DNA of 64,000 bases from Fusobacterium_C necrophorum_A (GTDB lineage: Bacteria; Fusobacteriota; Fusobacteriia; Fusobacteriales; Fusobacteriaceae): the NCBI RefSeq assembly GCF_004134945.1, contig NZ_SBAP01000011.1:1-64000 (forward strand), given 5' to 3'. The position numbers were made by a program, and so were the translations under genes. Under the pieces are notes generated by a model. It was not told where the DNA came from, searched no databases, and saw only the letters and a list, made by a program, of their open reading frames with translations. This document shows, in pieces, positions 31,939 to 41,039 of the stretch; position 1 is the first letter of the stretch; each line of letters begins with the position of its first letter.

Positions 31939-33747
31939 ATGTGTGGAATTGTTGGATATTCAGGAAGGGAAGCAAAAGCAAAGGAAGTTATTTTATCTGG
32001 ATTGGAAAAATTGGAATATCGAGGTTATGATTCAGCGGGAATTGCCATTGTGATGGACAATCAAAAACTGTTGATTGAAAAGAAAAAAGGGAAACTTTCC
32101 GTTTTAAAAGAATATATGGAGCAAAATTCTGGACAAGATGGAAAAATAGGCATTGGGCATACAAGATGGGCAACACATGGAATTCCGACAGATGAGAATG
32201 CACATCCCCATTTTGGGCAAAATAAAAAAGTGGCGGTTGTACACAACGGGATTATTGAAAATTACTGGAAGTTGAAAGAAGAATTGTTGAAAGAGGGAAT
32301 TCATTTCTCTTCAGATACGGATACCGAAGTGGTAGCACAATTATTTGAAAAGTTGTATCAAGGCGATTTATTGGAAACAACTTTACTGCTATTGGAAAAA
32401 ATTAAAGGAAGTTATGCTTTGGGAATTCTTCATCAGGCAGAAGCGAATAAATTGGTTTGTTGTAAAAAAGAAAGTCCCTTAGTCATCGGATTGGGAGAAC
32501 AAGAAACCTATCTTGCTTCCGATGCTACCGCCTTATTGAAATATACCAAAGATTTCATTTATTTGGAAGATGGAGATATTGCTATCTTAGAGGGAAATAA
32601 GGTGGAATTATATGATACAAAGGGAAACAGGATTCAGAGAGAGACAGTGCATGTGGAGGCAAATCCGGAACAAGTCAGCAAACAGGGTTACGAGCATTTT
32701 ATGCTGAAGGAAATGGAAGAACAGGGAGAGATTGTTGAAAAGACTTTAGGAGTTTATGTTAACGAAGAGGGAAAGGTTGATTTTAAGAAACAATTGGAAG
32801 GGATTTCTTTAGATGCTTTTGAGAAATGTTATGTGATTGCCTGTGGAACTGCTTATCATGCAGGATTACAATTTCAATACTTTATGAAGCATCTATGTCG
32901 AAAAGAAATTACGGTAGAAATTGCCTCTGAATTTCGACATGATCCTCCTTTCTTAGATGACAAAAGTTTAGTTTTCGTCATCAGTCAATCCGGAGAAACC
33001 TATGATACTCTTATGGCATTACGAGAAGCTAAATCACAGGGAGCAATGACGCTTGCTCTTTGTAATGTCTTGGGTTCCACTATTGCCAGAGAGGCAAATA
33101 AAGTGATCTATACTTTAGCAGGACCGGAAATATCGGTAGCTTCTACGAAGGCTTATACAGCTCAAGTCACGGTATTATATTTACTGGCTTTATATTTCGC
33201 AGGAAAAAATGGACAGGAGTTGGATGAGCTGTATCAATTTTCTGAAAAATTGGAAGAGATATTTTCAAAAAAAGAAGAAATTCAACAAATTGCAAAAAAG
33301 ATAGCAAAAAGTAAAGATATTTTCTATTTGGGAAGAGGTTTGGATGAAAAAATTGCAAGAGAGGGAAGCTTAAAATTAAAAGAAATTAGCTATATTCACA
33401 GTGAGGCTTTTCCGATTGGAGAATTAAAACATGGAAGTATTGCTTTGATTGAAGAGGGAGTTCCCGTGCTTTTATTATCTACCAGACCGGAATGGAGTGA
33501 AAAAAGTTCTTCCAATTTGAAAGAAGTAAAATCACGAGGGGCTTATGTAATAGCCATTGCTGTAGAAGGTTCGGAAGAAGTCAGGGCAGGAGCTGATGAA
33601 TATATAGAGGTGAAGAATGCCGGGAAGTATTTGACTGCTCTTTTAGCAGTGGTAAACATGCAACTATTGGCTTATTATGTTGCGGTGGCGAAGGGCTTGG
33701 ATGTAGATAAACCGAGAAATTTGGCGAAATCTGTGACTGTGGAATAA
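31939..33747 (+). CDS. glmS: Glutamine-fructose-6-phosphate aminotransferase (isomerizing)
   Basis: The start at ATG 31939 (MCGIVGYSG) leaves Cys as residue 2, the required N-terminal nucleophile, and TTGGAGG precedes it. The N-terminal glutaminase domain (GHTRWATHG) is followed by two SIS domains (ISQSGETYDTLMALREAK, ISVASTKAYTAQ, EAFPIGELKHG) and the C-terminal tail DKPRNLAKSVTVE. It makes glucosamine-6-phosphate for murein and LPS. It heads an operon with the aminopeptidase and an unknown gene. No glmS ribozyme was seen in the short leader. Confidence 0.97.
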   Translation: MCGIVGYSGREAKAKEVILSGLEKLEYRGYDSAGIAIVMDNQKLLIEKKKGKLSVLKEYMEQNSGQDGKIGIGHTRWATHGIPTDENAHPHFGQNKKVAVVHNGIIENYWKLKEELLKEGIHFSSDTDTEVVAQLFEKLYQGDLLETTLLLLEKIKGSYALGILHQAEANKLVCCKKESPLVIGLGEQETYLASDATALLKYTKDFIYLEDGDIAILEGNKVELYDTKGNRIQRETVHVEANPEQVSKQGYEHFMLKEMEEQGEIVEKTLGVYVNEEGKVDFKKQLEGISLDAFEKCYVIACGTAYHAGLQFQYFMKHLCRKEITVEIASEFRHDPPFLDDKSLVFVISQSGETYDTLMALREAKSQGAMTLALCNVLGSTIAREANKVIYTLAGPEISVASTKAYTAQVTVLYLLALYFAGKNGQELDELYQFSEKLEEIFSKKEEIQQIAKKIAKSKDIFYLGRGLDEKIAREGSLKLKEISYIHSEAFPIGELKHGSIALIEEGVPVLLLSTRPEWSEKSSSNLKEVKSRGAYVIAIAVEGSEEVRAGADEYIEVKNAGKYLTALLAVVNMQLLAYYVAVAKGLDVDKPRNLAKSVTVE

Positions 33748-33764
33748 AGAAAAGGGGGAGAGGA

Positions 33765-35525
33765 ATGAGGAATCAAGAAAAGATTCAATGGGTACAAGAG
33801 AAGATGAAAGAATTCGGGATAGCAGCTTATATCGTTCCTACAGCCGATTATCATCAGAGCGAGTATCTTGGTGAGTATTTTAAAACTCGTGCATTTTTAA
33901 GCGGCTTCACAGGCTCAGCAGGTACTTTAGTTGTTTTATCTGAGAAAGCATATTTATGGACTGATGGAAGATATTACGTACAAGCGGAAAAACAACTGGA
34001 AGGAAGCGGGATTCAGTTGATGAAACAAGGAAGTCCCGGAGTTCCCGGTTATATTGAATTTTTGCAGGAAACATTTTCGGAAAAAGAAAACATAGGAATG
34101 GATATGAAAGTATTCGTGACAGAAGATATTTTGAAACTTCAAGATCGTTTTGCCTGTCATGATGTTGGAGATTTGACAAAAGACATCTGGAAAGATAGAG
34201 CAAGTTTAGCTCAAGATAAAATTTTCATTCATGAAGAAAAATATCATGGAGAAGCAAGCATTCATAAAATTCAAAAAATACGGGAAGATTTACTGCAACA
34301 TAACTTGGATTATCAATTGATAGCCACTTTGGATGATATTGCCTGGATTTTCAATCTACGAGGAAATGACATTGAAGATAATCCCGTATTCTTATCTTTT
34401 GCTTTGATTTCTCAAGATAAAGTGATTTTATATTGTGATAAGGAAAAAATATCGGAAGAAATTGAGCAATATTTGGAAGAAATGGGAGCAACATGGAAAG
34501 AGTATTTTGCTATTTTTGAAGATCTTTCCAAGGTAAAAGGAAACATAGGAATGGAATTTGCTACGACAAGTTATGCTTTGTATGCCGCTGCCAAAGACAG
34601 CAGTGCCGTCATCATCAATCATCAACCGAAAAGCAGGTTTTTAAAGACAATCAAAACAGAAGTGGAATTGGAAAATACGAAAAAAATTCATATTTTAGAT
34701 GGTGTGGCAGTCACGAAATTCATGTATTGGTTAAAACATAATTATTCTTTAGGAGAAATTACAGAATACAGTGCAGAACAATATTTGAATCATTTACGAG
34801 CGGGGATAGAACATTTCCAAGAATTGAGTTTTCATACCATAGCAGGATTTGGAGCCAATGCAGCAATGATGCATTATCAAGCGAGTCAAGAGAAACCGGT
34901 TGTTCTACGAGAGGGAAGTTTGTTTTTGGTGGATTCCGGAGGACAATATTTGGAGGGGACGACAGATATCACTAGAACCTTTGCTTTGGGAGAGGTTCCG
35001 GAGGAACAGAAAAAACACTTTACTCTTACTTTAAAAGGTATGATTGATTTAAGTAAGGCAAAATTTATGCATGGGGCGACAGGAACCAATTTAGATATTT
35101 TAGCAAGACAACATCTATGGAATATCGGAATTGATTACAAATGTGGAACAGGACATGGAGTCGGACATTTCTTGGGAGTTCATGACGGCTTGCATGGAAT
35201 TCGTTTTCAATACAATCCACAAAGATTGGAAGAAAATATGGTCGTGACGAACGAGCCGGGAGTGTACATTGCAGGAAGTCATGGAATTCGAATTGAGAAT
35301 GAATTGTTTGTAAAATCTTATTTGGAAACGGAACATGGAAAGTTTTTAGAATTTGAGACCTTAACCTTTGTTCCCATTGATTTAGATGCTATTTTACCGG
35401 AATTATTATCTCCGGAGGAAAAAGAATGGTTAAATCATTATCATAAAGAAGTATTCACTAAAATTTCTCCATTTTTAAAAGAAGAAGAAAAAGAATGGTT
35501 AAAAATCTATACGAGAAGTATTTAA
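33765..35525 (+). CDS. Aminopeptidase P family (Xaa-Pro) metallopeptidase
   Basis: This 586-residue protein has the three-domain layout of large aminopeptidase P: two creatinase-like N-terminal domains and a C-terminal pita-bread domain from about residue 300. The metal ligands are visible as two Asp in LVDSGGQYLEGTTDITRTF, His in GTGHGVGHFLGVHDG, and Glu in NEPGVYIAGSHGIRIENE. It cleaves the residue before proline in peptides, in the cytoplasm (no signal peptide). It lies 17 bases after glmS and 12 before the next gene. Confidence 0.93.
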   Translation: MRNQEKIQWVQEKMKEFGIAAYIVPTADYHQSEYLGEYFKTRAFLSGFTGSAGTLVVLSEKAYLWTDGRYYVQAEKQLEGSGIQLMKQGSPGVPGYIEFLQETFSEKENIGMDMKVFVTEDILKLQDRFACHDVGDLTKDIWKDRASLAQDKIFIHEEKYHGEASIHKIQKIREDLLQHNLDYQLIATLDDIAWIFNLRGNDIEDNPVFLSFALISQDKVILYCDKEKISEEIEQYLEEMGATWKEYFAIFEDLSKVKGNIGMEFATTSYALYAAAKDSSAVIINHQPKSRFLKTIKTEVELENTKKIHILDGVAVTKFMYWLKHNYSLGEITEYSAEQYLNHLRAGIEHFQELSFHTIAGFGANAAMMHYQASQEKPVVLREGSLFLVDSGGQYLEGTTDITRTFALGEVPEEQKKHFTLTLKGMIDLSKAKFMHGATGTNLDILARQHLWNIGIDYKCGTGHGVGHFLGVHDGLHGIRFQYNPQRLEENMVVTNEPGVYIAGSHGIRIENELFVKSYLETEHGKFLEFETLTFVPIDLDAILPELLSPEEKEWLNHYHKEVFTKISPFLKEEEKEWLKIYTRSI

Positions 35526-35537
35526 GGAGGGAAGACA

Positions 35538-36017
35538 ATGCCTTTATATATCAAAGTATTGACAGATTATTATCACTTTTTAGTCGGAGATTTGGAAGAA
35601 GCGAGAAAAGCATTTTTAATGCAATTGTTGGAGTATTTATTATTGAAAGATGAGTACGGCTATGATCCTTTTTTTGAAGGAGAAAGCGAAAGAGTTGTGT
35701 TCCTCTTGAAACGTATTCAAGAAGAAGAAGTTCCTATGAGTTTTGAAACTTATATTAAACTTCAAACATGGCACCGGGAAGATGCTTGGTCCGACGGAGA
35801 ATTGCAAGAATATTTCCTACATCAGAGAAAGGGAAAGGAAGTTAAAATTATGTTTGACTTTGATAATGCCAGCTCTGAAGAAATCGAAATCTTAGAATAT
35901 CTCAATCGATTTTTAGAGGGAAAAGGAAGAAAGTTCCAGGTCTTAAACATTCATAATGCCAGATATGTCGATGTATCGGAGTTAATTACAGAAATTAAAA
36001 ATAAGGGTTGTTGTTAA
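35538..36017 (+). CDS. Conserved-looking cytoplasmic protein of unknown function
   Basis: This 159-residue protein has no signal peptide or membrane segment and I recognise no family. It has many acidic residues and alternating helical and strand-like stretches (ARKAFLMQLLEYLLLKDEYG, KIMFDFDNASSEEIEILEYL), and ends KNKGCC. A strong AAGGAGGG site precedes the ATG and the gap to the aminopeptidase is 12 bases, so it is a real gene in the glmS operon. The last codons lie inside the terminator stem at 36001-36029. Confidence 0.8.
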   Translation: MPLYIKVLTDYYHFLVGDLEEARKAFLMQLLEYLLLKDEYGYDPFFEGESERVVFLLKRIQEEEVPMSFETYIKLQTWHREDAWSDGELQEYFLHQRKGKEVKIMFDFDNASSEEIEILEYLNRFLEGKGRKFQVLNIHNARYVDVSELITEIKNKGCC

Positions 36018-36040
36018 GACAACCCTTATGCTTTTTCTTT
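36001..36040. terminator. Bidirectional terminator overlapping the end of the glmS operon
   Basis: ATAAGGGTTGT (36001-36011) pairs with ACAACCCTTAT (36019-36029) around seven bases that hold the stop codon. CTTTTTCTTTT follows on the plus strand and TTTTTAATTTC on the minus strand. Confidence 0.9.
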
Positions 36041-36041
36041 T

Positions 36042-36629
36042 CTACATATTTTCTACTAAATCACAGATGATATCCACACATTTGTCTATTCCTATTTCGC
36101 CGCTGTTCAGGGAGATAGTATAATTTTTTGCCATTCCCCAAGTTCTCTCCGTATAATACTTATAATTCATCGCTCTTTTTTTATCTTTATCTCGTAATCT
36201 TTTTTCCGGTTTTTCATCTGTTTCTCCATAAAGATTGACAATTCTTTCAATCTTAAAAGACAAATCCGCATAGATGTAAATATGTAAGCAGTCTTCTCGA
36301 TCTTTTAGAAGAAAATCGGCACATCTTCCCATGATGACACAATTTCCCGTTTCCGCTAATTCCAAAATCACTTCTTTTTGTTGTTTCCATAGATAATCTT
36401 CGGAATAGTGAAATAAATTAGGACCTAAAAAAGCATATTTAAAAGATGATTCCGGTTTTGAAGATTCCGTTTTTTCTTCAATGTATTCTTTGGATAAACC
36501 GGATTTTTCTGCAATTTTTTCAATAAGTTCTTTGTCATAATAATGATAATGTAATCTTTCTGCAACCGCTTTTCCAATACTTCTCCCACCACTTCCAAAC
36601 TCTCTGCTGATTGTAATAATTTTTTTCAT
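36042..36629 (-). CDS. Cytidylate kinase-like family protein
   Basis: This 195-residue P-loop protein has ISREFGSGGRSIGKAVAERL at its N-terminus and an NMP-kinase-like core (GRCADFLLKDRED, YADLSFKIERI). It is the cytidylate-kinase-like group (PF13189), distinct from Cmk; the substrate of this group is not established. It converges on the glmS operon terminator and has 116 bases of non-coding DNA upstream. Confidence 0.85.
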   Translation of the reverse strand: MKKIITISREFGSGGRSIGKAVAERLHYHYYDKELIEKIAEKSGLSKEYIEEKTESSKPESSFKYAFLGPNLFHYSEDYLWKQQKEVILELAETGNCVIMGRCADFLLKDREDCLHIYIYADLSFKIERIVNLYGETDEKPEKRLRDKDKKRAMNYKYYTERTWGMAKNYTISLNSGEIGIDKCVDIICDLVENM

Positions 36630-36745
36630 AGTGTAAGGCCTCCTTTATTTAGCTTTAAAAATGTAGCAAAATGATCTTTCCTTTTCTTATTACTATAAGG
36701 ATACCCCATTTTTTCGATTTTTTCAAATAGTTTTTTCTAAAAGTT

Positions 36746-37369
36746 TTATACCAAGAAAAAAACGGAAAAAAATCCGAGAGTACTGCCGGCTAAGACAAAG
36801 AGATGCCAAATAGCATGGGTAAAACGAATTTTATCCAATAGGAAAGGAATTGTACCCAAGGAATAAGCAATCCCGCTTGCCAATAAGAATCCAAAGGATA
36901 AAGGAGAAAGACTGGTGTAAATGTCACGAAATACAAAGATAACTGTCCAACCCATAGCCAAATACAACAAGGTGGAAAGCAGTTGAAATCGTCCTGTAAA
37001 AAGAATTTTAAAAAAAATTCCCAACAAAGTGATACCCCATTGTATTCCAAAGATAATCCATTTTTTAGGACCTGTTAATACCATAAAAATATAGGGAGTA
37101 TAAGAGGCTGCAATTAAAAAATAAATTCCAATGTGATCTAAAACATGGAAAATCTTTTTTGCCTTTCCGGGTCTTAAAATATGATAAGTACCCGAAATAC
37201 TATATAAAAGGATAAGGGCTATTCCAAAGACAATAACACTTCCAAGATAACTAACATTAGAAAAATGTACCGCTCTGATAATTAAAAGGACTAAAGCTGC
37301 TATGGCGGCAAGAGTTCCTATATAATGAGTCCAAGCATTCCAATGCTCTTCTATTCTATCTAAAGTCAT
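36746..37369 (-). CDS. Hemolysin III / YqfA family membrane protein
   Basis: This 207-residue protein has seven membrane helices. The signature SGTYHILRPGKAKKIFHVLD is followed by HIGIYFLIAASYTPYI, and an Asp/His pattern near the end is (FTHAIWHLFVLAG). These residues form the metal site of the PAQR/HlyIII superfamily. The physiological role in bacteria is unclear despite the name. It starts 18 bases past the terminator of the P-type ATPase gene. Confidence 0.9.
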   Translation of the reverse strand: MTLDRIEEHWNAWTHYIGTLAAIAALVLLIIRAVHFSNVSYLGSVIVFGIALILLYSISGTYHILRPGKAKKIFHVLDHIGIYFLIAASYTPYIFMVLTGPKKWIIFGIQWGITLLGIFFKILFTGRFQLLSTLLYLAMGWTVIFVFRDIYTSLSPLSFGFLLASGIAYSLGTIPFLLDKIRFTHAIWHLFVLAGSTLGFFSVFFLV

Positions 37370-37387
37370 GGTAAACCTCCTATATGA

Positions 37388-37415
37388 AAAAACCTCACAG
37401 AAAAACAGTGAGGTT
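37388..37415 (-). terminator. Terminator of the heavy-metal ATPase gene
   Basis: On the minus strand AACCTCAC pairs with GTGAGGTT (plus positions 37408-37415 and 37391-37398) and TTTTTTC follows. Confidence 0.9.
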
Positions 37416-37496
37416 CTCTTTCGTTGACAATTTGTATTTGCACTGTTTTATTTATAGAAATTATAAATTTCTTTGGCAAAAAAGTCAACCGTATTT

Positions 37497-39569
37497 TTAG
37501 TATCGACGAAAAGAAAATGCGGAATACAGAATGCAAAGAAGAGTAACTCCCACATCTGCAAAGATAGCGAACCACATATTCGCAATTCCGAATACTCCTA
37601 AAATCATGACTAATATTTTGACTCCCAGTGCAAAGGAGATACAAGTCCATAAGGTCTTTTTATTTTCCTTTGCCAGTTGAAATAGGAAGAGTAATTTTTC
37701 AATATGGTCATCCATGAAGACAATGTCGGAAGCTTCAATGGCGACATCACTTCCCATGCTTCCCATAGAAATTCCAATATCAGACAGGGCCAATACGGGA
37801 GCATCATTAATTCCGTCTCCGATATAAAGTGTTTTTCCGCTTTGTTGTATTTTTTGTAAGCTTTCCACTTTCTGTTCCGGTAGTAAGTTGCTAAAGATAT
37901 GTTTCGAAGCAATTCCTAAAGATTGTCCCACTGTTTCTGCGATTTCTTTTCCGTCTCCTGTTAAAATATAAGGAGAAAAACCAAGTGTTTGCAATTGTGA
38001 AATGGTTTCCGGAGCTTCTTTTTTGATTTGATCCTGTACAACGATATATCCTTGATATTCTTGTTCCTGTGTTATAAATATGACACTTCCCTTTTCTTTT
38101 ACTTCAGGATGACCAATATTTTGCTCCATCAGATAAGTTTCCTTTCCTAAAAATATATTTTTTCCTTTATATTCCAAGCTGACACCATAGCCGGTTATGT
38201 TTCTATAATTTTTAATATCTTTCTCCTCCATTGGAAATGAAATATTTTCATAAATTGCCATTCCGATAGGATGCTTGGAATAAAATTCTCCCGCTTTTGC
38301 CAATTCCTTGACAAGTTTTATATCATTTCCCACTATTTTTTCAATTTGAAATTTTGCTTTCGTTAAAGTTCCCGTTTTATCAAAGACAATGTTTTTAATA
38401 TTGGAGAGAGCTTCCAAGTAGTTGGCCCCCTTAATTAAGATTCCATGTTTTGAAGCTTTTCCAATACTATGGAAAAAGGTTAGAGGAATGGAAATTACTA
38501 AGGCACAAGGACAGGAAATAACCAGGAATAAAATAGCTCTTTCAAACCATAACAAAAAATTTCCCAAGAAAAGAGGAAAAATAAATCCCACCAGAACTGC
38601 AAAACCTACTACGATAGGGGTATAATATTTTGCAAACTTGGACATGAATTTTTCCGCTTTGGATTTTTTAGCATTGGCATGTTCCACCATATCAATAATT
38701 TTACTGATGGTAGAATCTGAAAATTTTCGAAGAACTTTTAATTCTAAAATACGATCTCCATTGATACTTCCGCTTAGTACAGTATCTCCTGCTTTCACAT
38801 CCACAGGAAGAGATTCTCCGGTTAGAGCGGAAATATCCAAGTAGCTTTCTCCCCGAATGATTTCAGCGTCGATGGGAATTCGTTCTCCTTCTTTGACCTG
38901 AATAATATCTCCGATATGCAAAGAAGCTGTTGGAACCTCTTGAAAACTTCCATTGCTCTGTTTTTGAAAAGCTGTTTCAGGGCGAAGTTCCAATAGAGAA
39001 GAAATGGATTTCTTTGATTTTAAAACGGCTTTTTCTTCCAAAATTTCCCCTATTTTATAGAAAAACATGACTCCAATTGCTTCATGATATTCTCCTAAAT
39101 ACATCGCCCCCAGAGATGCAATACTCATTAGGAAATTTTCATCCAAAAATTTTCCTTTTCCAATGTTTCGAACGGCCTTCCATAAAATATCTCCGGAGAT
39201 AAAAAGATAGGCCAAGAGATAAAACAAGAATTGAAAGTTGGAAGATTTTACCAAAAAGGAGAAAATAAAAAATACGGCCATTCCCATAAAACTAATGATT
39301 TTAAAATAGTTCTCTTCTTTATTTTCTTCTTCCTTCTCTTCCTCTTGTTTATAGAATAGAGTTCCCGGCTCTATTTTATTTCCAATTTCATTGATTGTTC
39401 TCAATAAGGAGACATCTTCCACATCATCCTCATATTCCAATATTATTTTTTCTTCATAAATATCTATGTTGACACCTGTCATACCGGGAAGCTTTAATAT
39501 CATTGATTGAATGACGGCAGAACAACCAGAACAATGTAAATTTTTAACAGAATATTCACGAGTTTTCAT
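37497..39569 (-). CDS. Heavy-metal P1B-type ATPase (Zn/Cd/Pb-like)
   Basis: This 690-residue protein has an N-terminal HMA domain with CxxC (NLHCSGCSAV, C13/C16) and a Glu/Lys linker. Further on are the TGES actuator motif, the membrane metal site SCPCALVISIPL (CPC), the phosphorylation site DKTGTLT, SKHPIG, and hinge GDGINDAPVLA. The sequence around CPC and the Lys/Gly-rich follow-up (GKASKHGILIKG) favour the Zn/Cd/Pb group over copper. It exports metal from the cytoplasm. It is monocistronic, with its own promoter and a CsoR-like operator. Confidence 0.93.
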   Translation of the reverse strand: MKTREYSVKNLHCSGCSAVIQSMILKLPGMTGVNIDIYEEKIILEYEDDVEDVSLLRTINEIGNKIEPGTLFYKQEEEKEEENKEENYFKIISFMGMAVFFIFSFLVKSSNFQFLFYLLAYLFISGDILWKAVRNIGKGKFLDENFLMSIASLGAMYLGEYHEAIGVMFFYKIGEILEEKAVLKSKKSISSLLELRPETAFQKQSNGSFQEVPTASLHIGDIIQVKEGERIPIDAEIIRGESYLDISALTGESLPVDVKAGDTVLSGSINGDRILELKVLRKFSDSTISKIIDMVEHANAKKSKAEKFMSKFAKYYTPIVVGFAVLVGFIFPLFLGNFLLWFERAILFLVISCPCALVISIPLTFFHSIGKASKHGILIKGANYLEALSNIKNIVFDKTGTLTKAKFQIEKIVGNDIKLVKELAKAGEFYSKHPIGMAIYENISFPMEEKDIKNYRNITGYGVSLEYKGKNIFLGKETYLMEQNIGHPEVKEKGSVIFITQEQEYQGYIVVQDQIKKEAPETISQLQTLGFSPYILTGDGKEIAETVGQSLGIASKHIFSNLLPEQKVESLQKIQQSGKTLYIGDGINDAPVLALSDIGISMGSMGSDVAIEASDIVFMDDHIEKLLFLFQLAKENKKTLWTCISFALGVKILVMILGVFGIANMWFAIFADVGVTLLCILYSAFSFRRY

Positions 39570-39585
39570 AAATTCCCTCCCAATT

Positions 39586-39609
39586 TATAGTATACCCCCC
39601 TATAGTATT
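39586..39609. promoter_or_regulatory. CsoR-like metal-responsive operator
   Basis: TATAGTAT (39586-39593) is repeated at 39601-39608 on either side of ACCCCCC. The GTATACCCCCCTATAGTATT core is like CsoR-family operators (C/G tract flanked by TAT/ATA). It sits right at the expected transcription start of the ATPase gene, ideal for repression. Confidence 0.6.
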
Positions 39610-39612
39610 TTA

Positions 39613-39641
39613 ATCATAACATAGTTTATCAGAAGTGTCAA
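39613..39641 (-). promoter_or_regulatory. Promoter of the heavy-metal ATPase gene
   Basis: On the minus strand TTGACA (39636-39641), a 17-base spacer and TATGAT (39613-39618) form a near-consensus sigma70-type promoter. Confidence 0.8.
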
Positions 39642-39675
39642 TAATAAAATTTTTGAGGAAGAAAATTTGGAAAAA

Positions 39676-39714
39676 GAAAAAAGGATTACATTCTGCGAAA
39701 GCAGTACGTAATCC
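39676..39714 (-). terminator. Terminator of the aminotransferase gene
   Basis: GGATTAC (39683-39689) pairs with GTAATCC (39708-39714). Inside, CTGC (39693-39696) pairs with GCAG (39701-39704), leaving a 3x3 interior loop. On the minus strand TTTTTTCTTTTTCC follows. Confidence 0.75.
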
Positions 39715-39755
39715 ATAATCATTGAAGCTTCATTATTAAAAAAATTTTTTTATGT

Positions 39756-40973
39756 TTACTGAGCCTTCTGATCTGTCAAAAATAACCTTTGATATTCTAC
39801 CAAAGCTCTTTTTAATACGATCATAGCATTTTCAATATCATCTACATTAGTACAGAAAGAGAAACGTACTTCCTGTCTTCCTTTTCCGGGACTCATATAG
39901 AAACCGGGTCCGGGAGCAATCAGAAGAGTCATATTTTCATAGGAATAGTCTGTCAACAACCATTTTGCAAATTTTTCGGAATCATCCACCGGAAGTTTTG
40001 CAATGATATAAAAAGCCCCTTCCGGTCTGGAACAAACTACACCCGGAATTCGACTTAAATAACTGAATAATAGATCCCTACGATTCTTATATTTTAACTT
40101 GACATCTTCAAAATAACTGTTCATGGTATTGATAAGATTTGCAGCAGAATGTTGTTCTATGGTGGAAACACATAATCTAGCTTGACAAAATTTTAAAATT
40201 TGAGCCATCAATTCATGGTTTTTACTTGCTATTAAACCGATTCTGGCACCACAGGCACTATAGTGTTTTGAAATACTATCCACAATGACAACACGGTCTT
40301 GCAAATGATCCAATTTCATAACGGATAAGAATTCTGTTTCATCGTCATAGACAAATTGTCGATATACCTCATCTCCGATGATATATAAATCATGTTCAAT
40401 TGCCAATTCTCCAATCATTCGAATTTCTTTTTCCGTGAAAACGGTACCTGTCGGGTTTACCGGGTTGGAAAAAAGAATGGCTCTTGTCTTAGGTGTGATG
40501 AGAGCTTCAATTTCTTTTTTGTCAGGTAGATGAAAACCGGTTTCAATACTTGTTGCAATAGGAACTACTTTCGCTCCGGCAAATCTTGAGAAACTGCTGT
40601 AATTGGAATAGAAAGGTTCCGGAACCAAAACTTCATCTCCCTCATCACAAATTGCCATTAAGGTGAAAAAAATGGCTTCACTTCCTCCCTGCGTAATTAA
40701 AATATCCTCTTTTTCCAGTTCAATTCCACTTTGAGAGTAACTTCTGACAAAACTGTCCAATAAAGAGGGAATCCCTCTGGAATCGGAATATTTTACGATT
40801 TTTTCCTTATAACTGTGTAGACCTTCAAAAAAAGAATCCGGAGTAACAATATTCGGTTGCCCGATATTTAACTTATATACTTTAATTCCACGTTTTTCCG
40901 CTTCATCTGCATATGGGATTAGTTTACGAATCGGGGAATATCCCATTTCTTCTGCTCTTTTTGATATTTTCAT
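39756..40973 (-). CDS. PLP-dependent class I/II aminotransferase
   Basis: This 405-residue fold-type I enzyme has YKLNIGQPNI near the N-terminus and the substrate/PLP loops ITQGGSEAI and SNPVNPTGTVF. The PLP lysine is in VDSISKHYSACGARIG and the substrate-carboxylate Arg is in EVRFSFC. It groups with aspartate/aromatic-type aminotransferases; the amino acid used cannot be told. AAGGAGG precedes ATG 40973. An inverted repeat surrounds its -10 element. Confidence 0.9.
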   Translation of the reverse strand: MKISKRAEEMGYSPIRKLIPYADEAEKRGIKVYKLNIGQPNIVTPDSFFEGLHSYKEKIVKYSDSRGIPSLLDSFVRSYSQSGIELEKEDILITQGGSEAIFFTLMAICDEGDEVLVPEPFYSNYSSFSRFAGAKVVPIATSIETGFHLPDKKEIEALITPKTRAILFSNPVNPTGTVFTEKEIRMIGELAIEHDLYIIGDEVYRQFVYDDETEFLSVMKLDHLQDRVVIVDSISKHYSACGARIGLIASKNHELMAQILKFCQARLCVSTIEQHSAANLINTMNSYFEDVKLKYKNRRDLLFSYLSRIPGVVCSRPEGAFYIIAKLPVDDSEKFAKWLLTDYSYENMTLLIAPGPGFYMSPGKGRQEVRFSFCTNVDDIENAMIVLKRALVEYQRLFLTDQKAQ

Positions 40974-41009
40974 ATCTTTCCTCCTTACTGTGATAAACTA
41001 TATAAATAT

Positions 41010-41039
41010 TTAGTATCCATTATAGCACAATGATACTAA
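41010..41039 (-). promoter_or_regulatory. Extended -10 promoter inside an inverted repeat (aminotransferase gene)
   Basis: On the minus strand TGC-TATAAT (plus 41019-41027) lies 46 bases before the start. It is framed by TTAGTATC (41010-41017) and GATACTAA (41032-41039), an 8-bp inverted repeat that could be an operator. Confidence 0.5.
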
